Assembly: GCA_963840075.1 (NCBI GenBank)
Contig: CAWIXS010000039.1
Location: 1 to 64,000, forward strand
Length of the DNA stretch: 64,000 nucleotides
From: AWTP1-13 sp963840075
GTDB lineage: Bacteria; Pseudomonadota; Alphaproteobacteria; Rhizobiales; Hyphomicrobiaceae
Direction of reading: 5' to 3'
The notes beneath the pieces are model-generated. The model had not been told where the DNA came from and searched no databases. It saw only the letters and a list, made by a program, of their open reading frames with translations. Of the stretch, positions 38,404 to 47,371 are shown piece by piece. The translations under genes and the position numbers were made by a program. The stretch's first letter is position 1, and every line of letters begins with the position of its first letter.

Positions 38404-40239
38404 ATGGCCGACACCACTGCGGCGACGGAGGACGGCGGGGGCAGCCGTGGCGCCGACCGGGCAAACAGGGCGGTGGAGTACATCCTCGGCCGCAACACGC
38501 TGATCGGCGTGGCATCCCTGATGCTGCTCGCCATCTCCGGTTTCGCCACTTGGCACGGCATGCGCGACTTCATCATCGGCGTGTCCACGACCCCGGCCAG
38601 CCAGGGGCAGAACCTCCCGGGCGGCATGTCGGTCTCCAACGACGTGCTGGTGATCGTGGTGGTTGCCGCGCTCACCTTCCTGATGTGGCTGATGCTGCGC
38701 GAGAGCTTCGGCGCCCACCGGCGCCTGCGCGACCGGCTCATCACCTTCCCGCTCTACCTGCTCCTGGCGATCTGGTCGATCGGCTTCGGCTACGGCTTCT
38801 GGTGGAGCCTGATCTCGGGCGAGGAGGCGACCCGCACCGGCCTCGCAGGCCTGCAGGAGGACGCGCGCGACGCCAGCGCCGTGATCGCCGCCCGCATCGA
38901 CGCCGTACGCGCCCAGCTCGACAGCGTGGTCTCCTGGTCGGAGAGCCAGATGGCGCGCGAGGAGACCAGCGGCGGCAGCTGCGGGGTGCCGTCCGGCGCC
39001 GGCAAGGGGCCGCTCTACAATGCGCGCCGCGCCGTGCGCGATTCCGTCACCACCCTGCGTGAAGGCATGACGCGCGCATGGCTCGATCCGGTCGCGGCCG
39101 ATGTGGAGGAGCTGCGCAAGATCGCGGCGGACCTGAGCGGCGCGACGGTCGAGGAGCGCCAGAGGGCGTTCGAGGCCAAGGCGTCGGAGATCCGCGGCCG
39201 GGCACGCAACATCGCCGCGCGCTCCAACCAGCTCGGCAAGTCGACGGCGGCCGAGATGCAGGCGATCGCCAAGGCGGTTGCCAGCGCGCCGAGCACCCCC
39301 GGTTTCTCATGCTTCGACCCCACGCTCGCGGACCGCCTGAAGGCCGCGGCCGTACAGGCCGAGCAGCCCGCCGAGCTCAAGTTGCGCGAGGCCGTGTTCA
39401 ACGAGGGCCCGGCCGGCGTGGCCAACGCGGTCAAGAACCTGTGGCGCAACATCGGCACCTATTCCACGAGCCTCGTGACCTATGTGCTCTCCGGCGGCAA
39501 CATCACCGCCGCCCGCACGGAGGGCGGCGAGCCCATCACCGGGCGCGACTTGATCGCGCTGCTCGCGACCATCGGCGTCGATTTGGGACTCCTGGCGCTC
39601 GGCATTCTCAATCCGCCGCCGCACGAGCCGCCGCCCCGCCGCCTTTCAGGCGCCCTCAGGCACCAGATCGGCGATGCCATCGAGATCACCACGGCGCGCG
39701 CGGGCACCTCCCGGGACTGGGTGCGGCGGCACTTCATCCATCACAACAAGGCCTCCTACCTCGTGATACCCAACCTCTACAGCGCCGCGAGCGACGATGG
39801 GGAGGACAAGAAGAAGGAGGAGGAAGCCAGACGCGCACTCGCCATGAATCAGCTGGCCGGCATGCTGAGCGACCTGCAGCTGGTGGTGTGGCCCACCCCC
39901 GCGCGCCGTTGGCTCCGACAGAGAAGCGAGCTGGAGCGGCTGAAGGACGAGGAGAGCGAGACGAGCAACACCGACCTGAGCGAGATCCGCAAGAGGTGGC
40001 GCGAGGAGAAAGGGCTGAAGCCCGAGCATGAAGGGGTCAGCGAAAGGCCGATCCGCAATCACGGCCTGTTCTCCAAGGCCGAGCGCGCTCTGGAGTTCGC
40101 CGGCTGGAGCGATACGGCACGCAAGGATATCGAGATCTTCCGCCTCATCGACGCCGAGGGCCTCACGCCCCTGCTGATGGTGCTCAACGAGCCCGGCGCA
40201 GGTCGGGACCGCCGCGAGCCGGAGGCCGCCCCGGCGTAA
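38404..40239 (+). CDS. large membrane protein of unknown function with coiled-coil periplasmic region
   Basis: 611-residue protein not recognised as any family. Hydrophobic helices are visible at about 34-55, 78-98, 112-132 and 378-398. Between the third and fourth lies a 245-residue, mostly helical Ala/Arg/Glu-rich segment likely to form coiled coil (for example EELRKIAADLSGATVEERQRAFEAKA-like heptads near 235-275). The C-terminal 210 residues are soluble, charged and contain an acidic/Lys patch (DDGEDKKKEEEARR, about 462-475). ATG 38404 is preceded by a GGGGGAG site. The topology (short N-terminus, TM hairpin, long helical domain, TM, soluble tail) resembles a signalling or scaffold protein, but no function is assigned. 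Confidence 0.75.
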   Translation: MADTTAATEDGGGSRGADRANRAVEYILGRNTLIGVASLMLLAISGFATWHGMRDFIIGVSTTPASQGQNLPGGMSVSNDVLVIVVVAALTFLMWLMLRESFGAHRRLRDRLITFPLYLLLAIWSIGFGYGFWWSLISGEEATRTGLAGLQEDARDASAVIAARIDAVRAQLDSVVSWSESQMAREETSGGSCGVPSGAGKGPLYNARRAVRDSVTTLREGMTRAWLDPVAADVEELRKIAADLSGATVEERQRAFEAKASEIRGRARNIAARSNQLGKSTAAEMQAIAKAVASAPSTPGFSCFDPTLADRLKAAAVQAEQPAELKLREAVFNEGPAGVANAVKNLWRNIGTYSTSLVTYVLSGGNITAARTEGGEPITGRDLIALLATIGVDLGLLALGILNPPPHEPPPRRLSGALRHQIGDAIEITTARAGTSRDWVRRHFIHHNKASYLVIPNLYSAASDDGEDKKKEEEARRALAMNQLAGMLSDLQLVVWPTPARRWLRQRSELERLKDEESETSNTDLSEIRKRWREEKGLKPEHEGVSERPIRNHGLFSKAERALEFAGWSDTARKDIEIFRLIDAEGLTPLLMVLNEPGAGRDRREPEAAPA

Positions 40240-40311
40240 TTTGGCGAATGGGCAATGGCCAACGGCGGAAAATGCGATTCGCCACTCACCATTCGCCATC
40301 GGCGCAATCGC

Positions 40312-41038
40312 TTACGCCGCCTCGAAGACGCAGCCCGACAGGCCCTTGCCGTGCTCGGAGGCGAGGTAGAGGGCGAGCGAGGCCACATCGGCTTCGCCGG
40401 AGAGGCTCGGGCCCGGCTCGGCCGGCAGGGTCTGCGGGCGCGATGGCATTGAAGCGGATGCCGCGCCCGGCCCATTCCTCCGCCTGCGCCCGGGTCATAT
40501 CGACGAGGCTCGACTTGGCGAGCGTGGCGAACGCCTGCCTGACGCCGCCGGGGCGTCCCGAGAGCGTGGCGACGTTGAGGACGAGCCCCCGGGTCCAAGT
40601 CACGCTCATGCGGTTGGCGGCGATCTTGGAGATCAGCAGCGGCAGCTCCAGCTGGGCGGCGATCAGCCGGTCGACATCCGCCGGCGTAGCCGCAGGGTCG
40701 AGGTGGGCCGTCTCCAGCGGCACCATGTTGATGACCACGTCGAGGCCGCCGAAGGCCTGCACGGCGGATTTCGCAAGCTCAGCCGCGCCGTCCCCGCCGC
40801 CGCCTACCGGCCCGTAGGCCAGGACCTCCAGGGCCGCGGGAGCGACCACCTCGGCCACCGCGTCCATGGCCGGGCCCGTCTCCGCGAACTGCACGGCGAG
40901 GCGCGCCCGGTGGTCGGCGAAGGCACGCGCGATGTCTACGCCGCAGCCGCGCCTGACCCCGGTGAGGAGCACGCGCTTGCCGGCAAGGTCGGGGTAGGCG
41001 GGGGCCGACAGGGCGCCCTCGATGACGCTCATCAACAT
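40312..41038 (-). pseudogene. SDR-family oxidoreductase, +1 frameshift near the C-terminus
   Basis: A short-chain dehydrogenase-like protein begins at ATG 41038 or 41032. GKRVLLTGVRRGCGVDIARAF is the Rossmann motif, VINMVPLE replaces the usual NNAG, and IRFNAIAP ends the first frame. The natural C-terminus follows in the other frame: SGEADVASLALYLASEHGKGLSGCVFEAA to the TAA at 40312. An extra G in the ggg run at about 40436-40438 explains the shift (length 3n+1). Besides the NNAG change, the catalytic Tyr-x3-Lys is not obvious (FATLAKSSL where YxxxK is expected), so even the joined protein may be a non-catalytic SDR. Confidence 0.82.
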
Positions 41039-41281
41039 GGGGGATTTCCTCCTCGACGCAGCCACATCGTCACCGGAACGCGATTTGCCTCTCTATCGCT
41101 TCTCCGGCCGATTCGGCTAACAAGCCCTAAACGTCCCTACTCCATGCGAGATGCGAGTCCGATTCGGGTGGCGATGTGCCGGAATCGGGCCGCCTACCCG
41201 GCGGGGATGTGGCGGCAGTGGGGCGGGCGGTTGTACATCGCCGCCGGCCTAGGGGGTGGCCCCGAGCCTTTTTCAAGGCGT

Positions 41282-41938
41282 CTATCGCCGAGCCTTATCT
41301 TGGATCGATTTCCAATCCTGTCTCTTGGCAGCAACGAGGCTGTCGTACCCAATAAGGCCAGCCAAAATCGCAAGCACAACGAAGACAGCAGTGGCCACCT
41401 TTGCTCGCCACATCCCGCGCAGGATGTCTAGCCCGATCTCCCGCAAGATCCCGGTTCCGGCCTCCGCGCTATTGCTGGGTCCGGTCTCGATGACCGCGTC
41501 GTATCTCGGTCGTTCGCTTTCGACGACGCGCGGAGCCCATGGCCGTATTGGTGGTATTAACCGCTCAATTCCATCGCAGAGATGTACAAACTGGGGATCA
41601 CCGGCTTTGCCACTCCAGTGAGTCAGGTCCGTCGCCTGCATCATCTTGAAGATCGATGGCGGGGTCACACCCTCAATCGTTACGGGAACCAGGCACTTGC
41701 GTTCTCGTCCCTCGTGGGCCTCCGCCCGCACCCAATCGGAGTCGATCGACATCCTGCTCCAGACCGCGACGACGCACTTGGCCGCCGCCAGCTCCGTCTC
41801 GATCACCTTGTCCCAGGTCTCCCCCACCCCAATGCGGGTGTCCCACCACACCGACCAGCCCTTCCCCTCCAGGGCCTCGGCCAGGGGCCGCACTTTCTCG
41901 CGGTCCTCGCGCTTGTAGCTCAGAAAAATATCGGCCAT
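41282..41938 (-). CDS. TIR-domain protein with a C-terminal transmembrane helix
   Basis: 218-residue protein. The TIR domain fills residues 1-140: MADIFLSYKREDREKVRPLA (box 1-like), GWSVWWDTRI and SDWVRAEAHEGRER, in which Glu73 lies where NAD-cleaving TIRs have their catalytic Glu. A linker of about 40 residues leads to one membrane helix (about 180-200) and a short basic tail. There is no second effector or sensor domain. GC is lower than in flanking genes and no operon partner exists. It could be an NADase-type defence or signalling component, or a non-catalytic adaptor; sequence does not decide. Confidence 0.85.
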   Translation of the reverse strand: MADIFLSYKREDREKVRPLAEALEGKGWSVWWDTRIGVGETWDKVIETELAAAKCVVAVWSRMSIDSDWVRAEAHEGRERKCLVPVTIEGVTPPSIFKMMQATDLTHWSGKAGDPQFVHLCDGIERLIPPIRPWAPRVVESERPRYDAVIETGPSNSAEAGTGILREIGLDILRGMWRAKVATAVFVVLAILAGLIGYDSLVAAKRQDWKSIQDKARR

Positions 41939-42011
41939 GCCCAATGCTCCGCCCGCCTGAAACGGGCTCAGTCATAGCCGCTCGGCGTTGCGCGGAAAAG
42001 GCCGCCGGAAA

Positions 42012-42127
42012 CGTAGGGCGCAATCGTGCGTCAGCGCGATTGCGCCGAGCCGACTTCGCCACACACGCCGCCGGCTGAGGAGAGCGCGCATCGGCGCAAT
42101 GCTGCTACGCCGCATTGCGCCCTACGC
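42012..42127. repeat. dispersed gtagggcgcaat palindrome
   Basis: acgtagggcgcaatcgtgcg at the left is mirrored by gcattgcgccctacgc at the right, about 95 bp apart, with inner gcgattgcgcc and cggcgcaatg copies. Same family as the element after thpR. It occupies the leader region of the class III aminotransferase gene. Confidence 0.8.
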
Positions 42128-42215
42128 CCCTGCGCCAGCTTACCGCCCTTGGACGCCGCCGCTCGCCCTGCTAGAAGCCTCTGAAAACCACACCACCTTA
42201 CCTCCGGAGGCCGCC

Positions 42216-43544
42216 ATGGCGCCGCTCGACATGAAACCCAACGAGCTCGAGTCCTACTGGGTGCCGTTCACGCCCAACCGCGCGTTCAAGAAGCGCCCGC
42301 GCCTGTTCGCCGGCGCCAAGGACCTCGTCCTCTTCAAGCCCGACGGCAGCGAGGTGATCGATGCCACCTCGGGCCTCTTCTGCGTCAACGCCGGGCACTG
42401 CCGCGAGCCGATCGTCAAGGCCATCCAGGAGACGGCCGCCAAGCTCGACTACTCCCCCGCCTTCTCGTACAGCCACCCCAAGGTGTTCGAGCTGGCCTCG
42501 CGCCTAGCCCTGCTGGCCCCCGGCGACCTCGACTACGCCTTCTTCGCCAACTCCGGCTCCGAGGCTGTGGATACCGCGCTGAAAATGGCGCTCGCCTATC
42601 ACAAGGCCAAGGGCGAGGGCGCACGCACCCGTTTCATCGGCCGCGAGCGCGGCTACCACGGCATCGGCTTCGGCGGCATCTCGGTGGGCGGCATCGGCGC
42701 CAACCGCAAGCAGTTCGGCAACATGCTCTCCGGCGTCGATCATCTGCAGGCCACCTATAACCGCGCCGAGCAGGCCTTCACCAAGGGCGAGCCGGAGTGG
42801 GGCGCGCACCTCGCCGACGAGCTCACCCGCCTCATCAATCTGCACGATGCCTCCACGATTGCCGCCGTCATCGTCGAGCCGGTGGCAGGCTCGACCGGCA
42901 TCATCCCGCCGCCCAAGGGCTACCTCGAGAAGCTGCGCGCCATCACGGCCCAGCACGGCATCCTGCTGATCCTCGACGAGGTGATCACGGGCTTCGGCCG
43001 GCTCGGCGTGGCGTTCGCCTCCGAGCGCTACGGCGTCGTGCCCGACCTCATCACCTTCGCCAAGGGCGTCACCAACGCCGCCGTGCCGATGGCGGGCGTG
43101 ATGGCGTCCAAGAGGATCTACGACGCCTTCATGACGGGTCCGGAGCACATGGTGGAGCTGTTCCACGGCTACACCTACTCGGGCCATCCGCTGGCGGCCG
43201 CCGCCGGCATCGCCACGCTCGATCTCTACAAGGACGAGGGCCTGTTCGAGCGCGCCCAGAAGCTGGAGCCGGTGCTCGCCGACGCCATGATGAGCCTCAA
43301 GGGCGAGCCCAACGTGGTGGACATCCGCACCGTCGGCCTGCTCTGCGGCATCGACCTCGAGCCGATCCCCGGCAAGCCGGGCCTCAGGGGCTTCGAGGCC
43401 ACCGAGAAGATGTACCACGACCTCGACATCTACGTGCGCATGGCGATGGACACCCTGGTGGTGGCCCCGCCGCTGATCGCCACCGAGTCCGACATCGCCG
43501 AGATCCGCGACCGCATCGCCAAGGTCATCAAGGCGGTGGCGTGA
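42216..43544 (+). CDS. class III aminotransferase, beta-alanine--pyruvate transaminase type
   Basis: 442-residue fold-type I PLP omega-aminotransferase. NELESYWVPFTPNRAFKKRPRLF is characteristic of omega-amino acid:pyruvate transaminases. NSGSEAVDTALKMALAYH binds the phosphate, LILDEVITGFGRLG holds the PLP-ring Asp, and the Schiff-base Lys is in ITFAKGVTNAAVPM. The C-terminal VAPPLIATESDI region is intact. ATG 42216 has a ggagg site. Likely reaction: beta-alanine or another omega-amine plus pyruvate to alanine plus a semialdehyde. Monocistronic. Confidence 0.93.
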   Translation: MAPLDMKPNELESYWVPFTPNRAFKKRPRLFAGAKDLVLFKPDGSEVIDATSGLFCVNAGHCREPIVKAIQETAAKLDYSPAFSYSHPKVFELASRLALLAPGDLDYAFFANSGSEAVDTALKMALAYHKAKGEGARTRFIGRERGYHGIGFGGISVGGIGANRKQFGNMLSGVDHLQATYNRAEQAFTKGEPEWGAHLADELTRLINLHDASTIAAVIVEPVAGSTGIIPPPKGYLEKLRAITAQHGILLILDEVITGFGRLGVAFASERYGVVPDLITFAKGVTNAAVPMAGVMASKRIYDAFMTGPEHMVELFHGYTYSGHPLAAAAGIATLDLYKDEGLFERAQKLEPVLADAMMSLKGEPNVVDIRTVGLLCGIDLEPIPGKPGLRGFEATEKMYHDLDIYVRMAMDTLVVAPPLIATESDIAEIRDRIAKVIKAVA

Positions 43545-43552
43545 GGAAGGGT

Positions 43553-43742
43553 GGCAATGCGGCGACAGCCGCATTGCGCCGATGCGCCCTCTCCCGGGGG
43601 GCCATACAGGCGTCATTCCGGCGCTTGCCTGCACCGGCAAAGGCCGGTGTCGCCGGAATCCACCTATCCCCTTGCTCCGGAGCTCGCTGTGAGCTGGATG
43701 CCGGGGCAAGCCCGGGACAGACCCCAGCATGACAAATGCGAT
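43553..43742. repeat. cluster of dispersed intergenic palindromes
   Basis: It contains a ggcaatgcggcgacagccgcattgcgcc hairpin (43555-43580) and then a gtcattccggcg...gccggaatccacc block with an aaaggccggtgtcgccgg arm, ending in ccagcatgaca near 43735. These are copies of the repeat types described at 30.57 kb and 10.95 kb. The remaining bases to 43992 hold no recognisable gene. Confidence 0.6.
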
Positions 43743-43992
43743 GAAGCGTCGGTGACGGAGCATTAGCCCGTATTGCACCGAGCCGAGCATTCCAGGGTCG
43801 CCGTGCGCCGGCGTCACAACACCAGCGCCCCATTGCACGCCACACGCGCAACCGGCCGTTGCAGCGCAAGGTAGGGCTACAACTGACATTCGGAAAGCTG
43901 GTGATAGCGGTGCCGGCCCGGTTGCCCGCCGGGCATTCAACCGGGGATGCTCACGAGAGCGATTCGTTCTCGATTCATCTGGTAGGTACGCG

Positions 43993-45585
43993 ATGACACG
44001 ACAGCTTGCCACGCCCGAGCCCTTCTATGTGCGCCTCGGCGATGCCTTCGTCATCCTGTCGGCGACGCTCCTGTCGCTGGCGTCGGGCGCCTGGCTGATC
44101 GCCCGCTTCGGCTTCGACCTCTCCTCCGCGATCCTCGCCGCGCTCGGCGCCTACTGCACGCTCCTGCTCGTGCACCTCGCGGCCCGCCGCCTGATGCACG
44201 GGCGCGAGGCCCAGGACAGCGAGACAGGGGCGGGCGATGTCGACCTGCATTGGCAGAGCGGGGCGGCGGCCTTCGACACGGCGCTCGCCCGCCAGACCGG
44301 CGAGGTCGAGCACCTGCCCCCGCCCGACGATATGCCCCAGCCGCGCGCGCAGCCCGGCGCCTGGCCCGAGCCGCTGCCGATGCCCTCGAGCGAGGAGCCC
44401 GAGACGACCCAGGCCTTCAAGTACCGGCCGTCGCGCCTGCCCTACTTCGAGCCCGGCGAGCAGCCGGAGCCGGCGAAGGCCGGCCTGCCCGCACCCGCCG
44501 CGCAGGACCTGGAGGCCCGCCTCGCCCCGTCCGAGATCAACGTCGAGGTGATCCAGGACCTCATCAAGAAGCTCGCCGACGAGCTCAACGGCCCCGGCCG
44601 CGACGGGCAGGGCGACGAAACGCCGGTGCAGGCCTTGTCCGCCGAGCCCGATGCCCTGATCGGCAGCTCGGTGGCGGCGCTCGACACCGCCTCGCGCGCC
44701 ATGCGCGGAGCCCAGGCCGGCCCAGGCGAGGCGGCGCTGCCGCCTCCCCTCCCCGCGCGGGGAAATGTGCCGAACTGGTGGCCGACGACGTCGGCGCTGG
44801 CCGAGGGCGGACCGCCGCCCCTCAACGGCCAGCTCGCGCGCATCGCCGAGGCGATCGTGGCCGAGCGCTTCGAGGTGCTGATCGAGCCGATCCATGCCCT
44901 CGCCGAGGGCCGCCCGCGCCACTACGAGGTGAGCATGCGGCTGCTCACCGCCGACGGCGGGGCCCTGGAGCAGACCGACTACATGCGCGTCGCGCAGTCC
45001 TCCGACCTGCTCGCGCACATCGACGCGGCCCGCATGCTGCGCGCCGCCCGCGTCGCGCGCAAGCTCGGCGAGCGCGGGCGCCAGGGCTCGGTGCTCTCCA
45101 CCATGGCGGGCGACTCCATCACCGACGATGGGTTCCTCGACCTGGCCGCCCAGCAGACCGCCGACGACGGCCGCATGCGGCTCGTGCTCTCCTTCGCGCA
45201 AAGCGACGCGCGCACCTTCACGCCGGCGCATGCCGAGGCGCTCAGCGCCATGGCTGTCGGCGGCTTCGGCTTCGCGCTCGAGGACGTGACCGACCTCGAG
45301 ATGGACTTCGGCCGCCTCAAGGCGATCGGCTTCGAGTTCGTGAAGCTCGACGCCAAGGTGTTCCTCGACGGGCTGCAGGCGCCGGGCGGGTGCGTGCCGG
45401 CCTCCGACATCTGCCGCTACCTGTCGGAGTTCGGCCTCGCCCTCATCATCGGCAACATCGAGGACGACTGGCTGCTCGCCCGGGTGATGGGCTTCGGGGT
45501 GCTCCTGGGCAAGGGCACCCTGTTCGGCGGGCCGCGCCTCGTGAAGGCCGAGGCGGTGGCCGGCCCCGGCAGCGTTGCGGCGTAG
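43993..45585 (+). CDS. membrane protein with degenerate EAL domain
   Basis: 530-residue protein. Two transmembrane helices (about 17-38 and 44-64), a 215-residue Pro/Glu-rich low-complexity cytoplasmic linker, then an EAL-fold domain (about 285-520). Catalytic residues are largely lost: the EAL tripeptide is EVS (Glu312), DDFGTG is replaced by EDVTDLEMDFG, and only KLDAKVFL resembles the K-x-D strand. It is therefore predicted not to hydrolyse cyclic-di-GMP but to bind it or act as a protein-protein module, like inactive EAL proteins in other Caulobacter/Rhizobium relatives. It is a single-gene unit. Confidence 0.88.
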   Translation: MTRQLATPEPFYVRLGDAFVILSATLLSLASGAWLIARFGFDLSSAILAALGAYCTLLLVHLAARRLMHGREAQDSETGAGDVDLHWQSGAAAFDTALARQTGEVEHLPPPDDMPQPRAQPGAWPEPLPMPSSEEPETTQAFKYRPSRLPYFEPGEQPEPAKAGLPAPAAQDLEARLAPSEINVEVIQDLIKKLADELNGPGRDGQGDETPVQALSAEPDALIGSSVAALDTASRAMRGAQAGPGEAALPPPLPARGNVPNWWPTTSALAEGGPPPLNGQLARIAEAIVAERFEVLIEPIHALAEGRPRHYEVSMRLLTADGGALEQTDYMRVAQSSDLLAHIDAARMLRAARVARKLGERGRQGSVLSTMAGDSITDDGFLDLAAQQTADDGRMRLVLSFAQSDARTFTPAHAEALSAMAVGGFGFALEDVTDLEMDFGRLKAIGFEFVKLDAKVFLDGLQAPGGCVPASDICRYLSEFGLALIIGNIEDDWLLARVMGFGVLLGKGTLFGGPRLVKAEAVAGPGSVAA

Positions 45586-45694
45586 GCGTAGGGCGCAATA
45601 GGCGGTAGGGCGGATTGGCGCAGCGTAATCCGCCGGTCGATCGGTCGGATTGCGGGCTTTGCCCTGATCCGCCCCAGGGCGGTGCGCCCTGCGG
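45586..45694. repeat. dispersed gtagggcgcaata / taatccgcc palindromes
   Basis: gtagggcgcaataggcggta is followed by gtagggcggattggcgcagcgtaatccgccg and a further gatccgcc segment, filling the 110-bp gap between the convergent EAL and GNAT genes. It probably forms a bidirectional terminator-like hairpin. Confidence 0.75.
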
Positions 45695-45695
45695 A

Positions 45696-46133
45696 TCACC
45701 GCCGATACTGCACGAACGGCGCCTTGGTCGCGATGCGGTCGTAGAGCGCCCACGCCGCCGTGTTGGTCTCCTGGGTGACCCAGTAGGTGCGGGTGCAGCC
45801 GCGCGCGTCGGCGGCGCGATAGACGGCCTCGATCAGCGCCCGGCCTGCGCCCCGGCTGCGCTGCGCCGGGTCGACGAACAGGTCCTCCAGATAGCAGTAC
45901 CAGGTGGCCGACCAGGTCGAGCGGTGGAACAGCACATGGGCGAGCCCGACGGGCACGTCGGTCTCCTCCACAGCCACCCAGGCGTAGAGCACGCCTTCGC
46001 CACCGGCCATCAGCCGCGCCCAGGTTGCATCGATCACCTGGTCCGGCACGCTCGCCTCGTAGAAGGCGATGTAGCCCGCGAACAGGCGCCGCCACGCCGC
46101 CTCGTCCCGCGCCTCGATCGGTCGCACCTGCAT
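45696..46133 (-). CDS. GNAT family N-acetyltransferase
   Basis: 145-residue GNAT. MQVRPIEARDEAAWRRLFAGYIAFYEA at the N-terminus, WYCYLEDLFVDPAQRSRGAGRALIEAVY as the acetyl-CoA site and a C-terminal NTAAWALYDRIA, matching the small spermidine/diamine acetyltransferase-like group. An open frame continues upstream, but ATG 46133 fits family N-termini. No partner gene. Confidence 0.92.
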   Translation of the reverse strand: MQVRPIEARDEAAWRRLFAGYIAFYEASVPDQVIDATWARLMAGGEGVLYAWVAVEETDVPVGLAHVLFHRSTWSATWYCYLEDLFVDPAQRSRGAGRALIEAVYRAADARGCTRTYWVTQETNTAAWALYDRIATKAPFVQYRR

Positions 46134-46443
46134 CTCGAGCCCTCTTCGCCAGTGTTGCCGGTTGTACGTCTTGCCGGTTGTCATGGCCCCGCGGGCGCAT
46201 CGGCGCCAGGGCGCCTGGCGTGCGCCAGGAGGGCCGGTGTGCGGCGAGGCTCCTCTCCCCCGGCCGAGCCGCCAGCGCCGCTGTAGGGCCTCCCGGGGCC
46301 GCGCAGAGGGCACTCCAGAGGCGGCGGTCCTGCGCCCGCCCAGGCGGGACCGGGGACACGCAAGGGCGCGTGGGCTCCAAGCAATGCGAGACCCTCGAAA
46401 AAAGGCGTCAGTCATGCCGCACGAGGGTTGCACGCGCCACCGA
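46134..46443. other. intergenic region, nothing recognised
   Basis: About 310 bp between two minus-strand genes. A short gttgccggttgt / cttgccggttgt repeat occurs near 46155-46180. No gene or clear regulatory site was seen. Confidence 0.45.
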
Positions 46444-47322
46444 TCAGGAGCTGGGCGAATCTTTCGTTGGGTCTTCCGCTGCGAGACTTGGCCTCTTATC
46501 GCCCGGCCACACGACGCCTTGCGCAAGGCCTGGCCAGGCTGCGGGATTGGACGCCTTCCCGGCGACGGCTGGCGCAACGGAGCCATCCCACTCTACCGCG
46601 ACGTAGCGCCGACCGGTCACGTCGCTGGCCTCGTCCGAGCAGAGCCAGAGGATCGGTGGCGCCATGCGCTCCGGCGGGATCAGCTTGCTGCGATCGATAC
46701 CGCTTTCCAGGGGCACCATCGGCGTGTCCGCGGGGCCGCCGGGCACCACGACATTCACTGTTGTCCCGGTACCCTTGAGCTCGCCGGCAAGACTGGCCGA
46801 CCAGGCTTCCAGCCCGGCTTTGGCCGGGCCATAGGGGGAGAAGCCGGGATTGATCATGGTAAAGAAGCTCGTCGTGACATTGATGATGCGTCCCCAGCCC
46901 CGATTGCGGAAAATCGGCACCGCCGATTTTGCGAGGAAGAACGCGCCACTGAGATTGACCGCGATGAATCGCTGCCAGGTCCTCGCGTCGATGTCCTCGA
47001 TCTGCACGGGCCGGGTAAAATGGTCCGGCCGAACCTCGCTCATTCCAACGGCGGCATTGTTGAGGAGGATGTGCAATCCGCCGAAGCGGTTGGCGATCTC
47101 CTGCACGCTGGCCGCGCAGGCAGTTGGATCGGATATGTCGAGGGTAAAGCCCACCACGCGATCTCGGCCATAGTCGCGCTCCATGGCGCCGAGCGCGGCG
47201 GCGTCGAGATCGCACGCCGCAATCCGCACGCCGCGTTCTACGAACGCCTTTACCAGGACGCGGCCAATGCCGCCGGCCGCCCCCGTCACAATGGCGATTT
47301 TTCCCGTGAGATCGCTGGCCAT
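46444..47322 (-). CDS. SDR-family oxidoreductase
   Basis: 292-residue classical SDR. Cofactor motif TGAAGGIG (residues about 14-21), LLNNAAVG, catalytic Ser in NVTTSFFTM and Tyr/Lys in YGPAKAG, then VPGGPADTPM. An aspartate in ACDLD at the end of beta-2 suggests NAD rather than NADP. The C-terminal 45 residues (after VEWDGS) extend beyond the usual end near residue 250 and are probably disordered. GC is slightly lower than in neighbours. It lies just upstream, on the same strand, of the BKACE fragment. Substrate unknown. Confidence 0.9.
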   Translation of the reverse strand: MASDLTGKIAIVTGAAGGIGRVLVKAFVERGVRIAACDLDAAALGAMERDYGRDRVVGFTLDISDPTACAASVQEIANRFGGLHILLNNAAVGMSEVRPDHFTRPVQIEDIDARTWQRFIAVNLSGAFFLAKSAVPIFRNRGWGRIINVTTSFFTMINPGFSPYGPAKAGLEAWSASLAGELKGTGTTVNVVVPGGPADTPMVPLESGIDRSKLIPPERMAPPILWLCSDEASDVTGRRYVAVEWDGSVAPAVAGKASNPAAWPGLAQGVVWPGDKRPSLAAEDPTKDSPSS

Positions 47323-47371
47323 GGTGTTTTCCTCTGCTTGCTACCAGGAGTGCAGCCCTACACGGCCAGCA

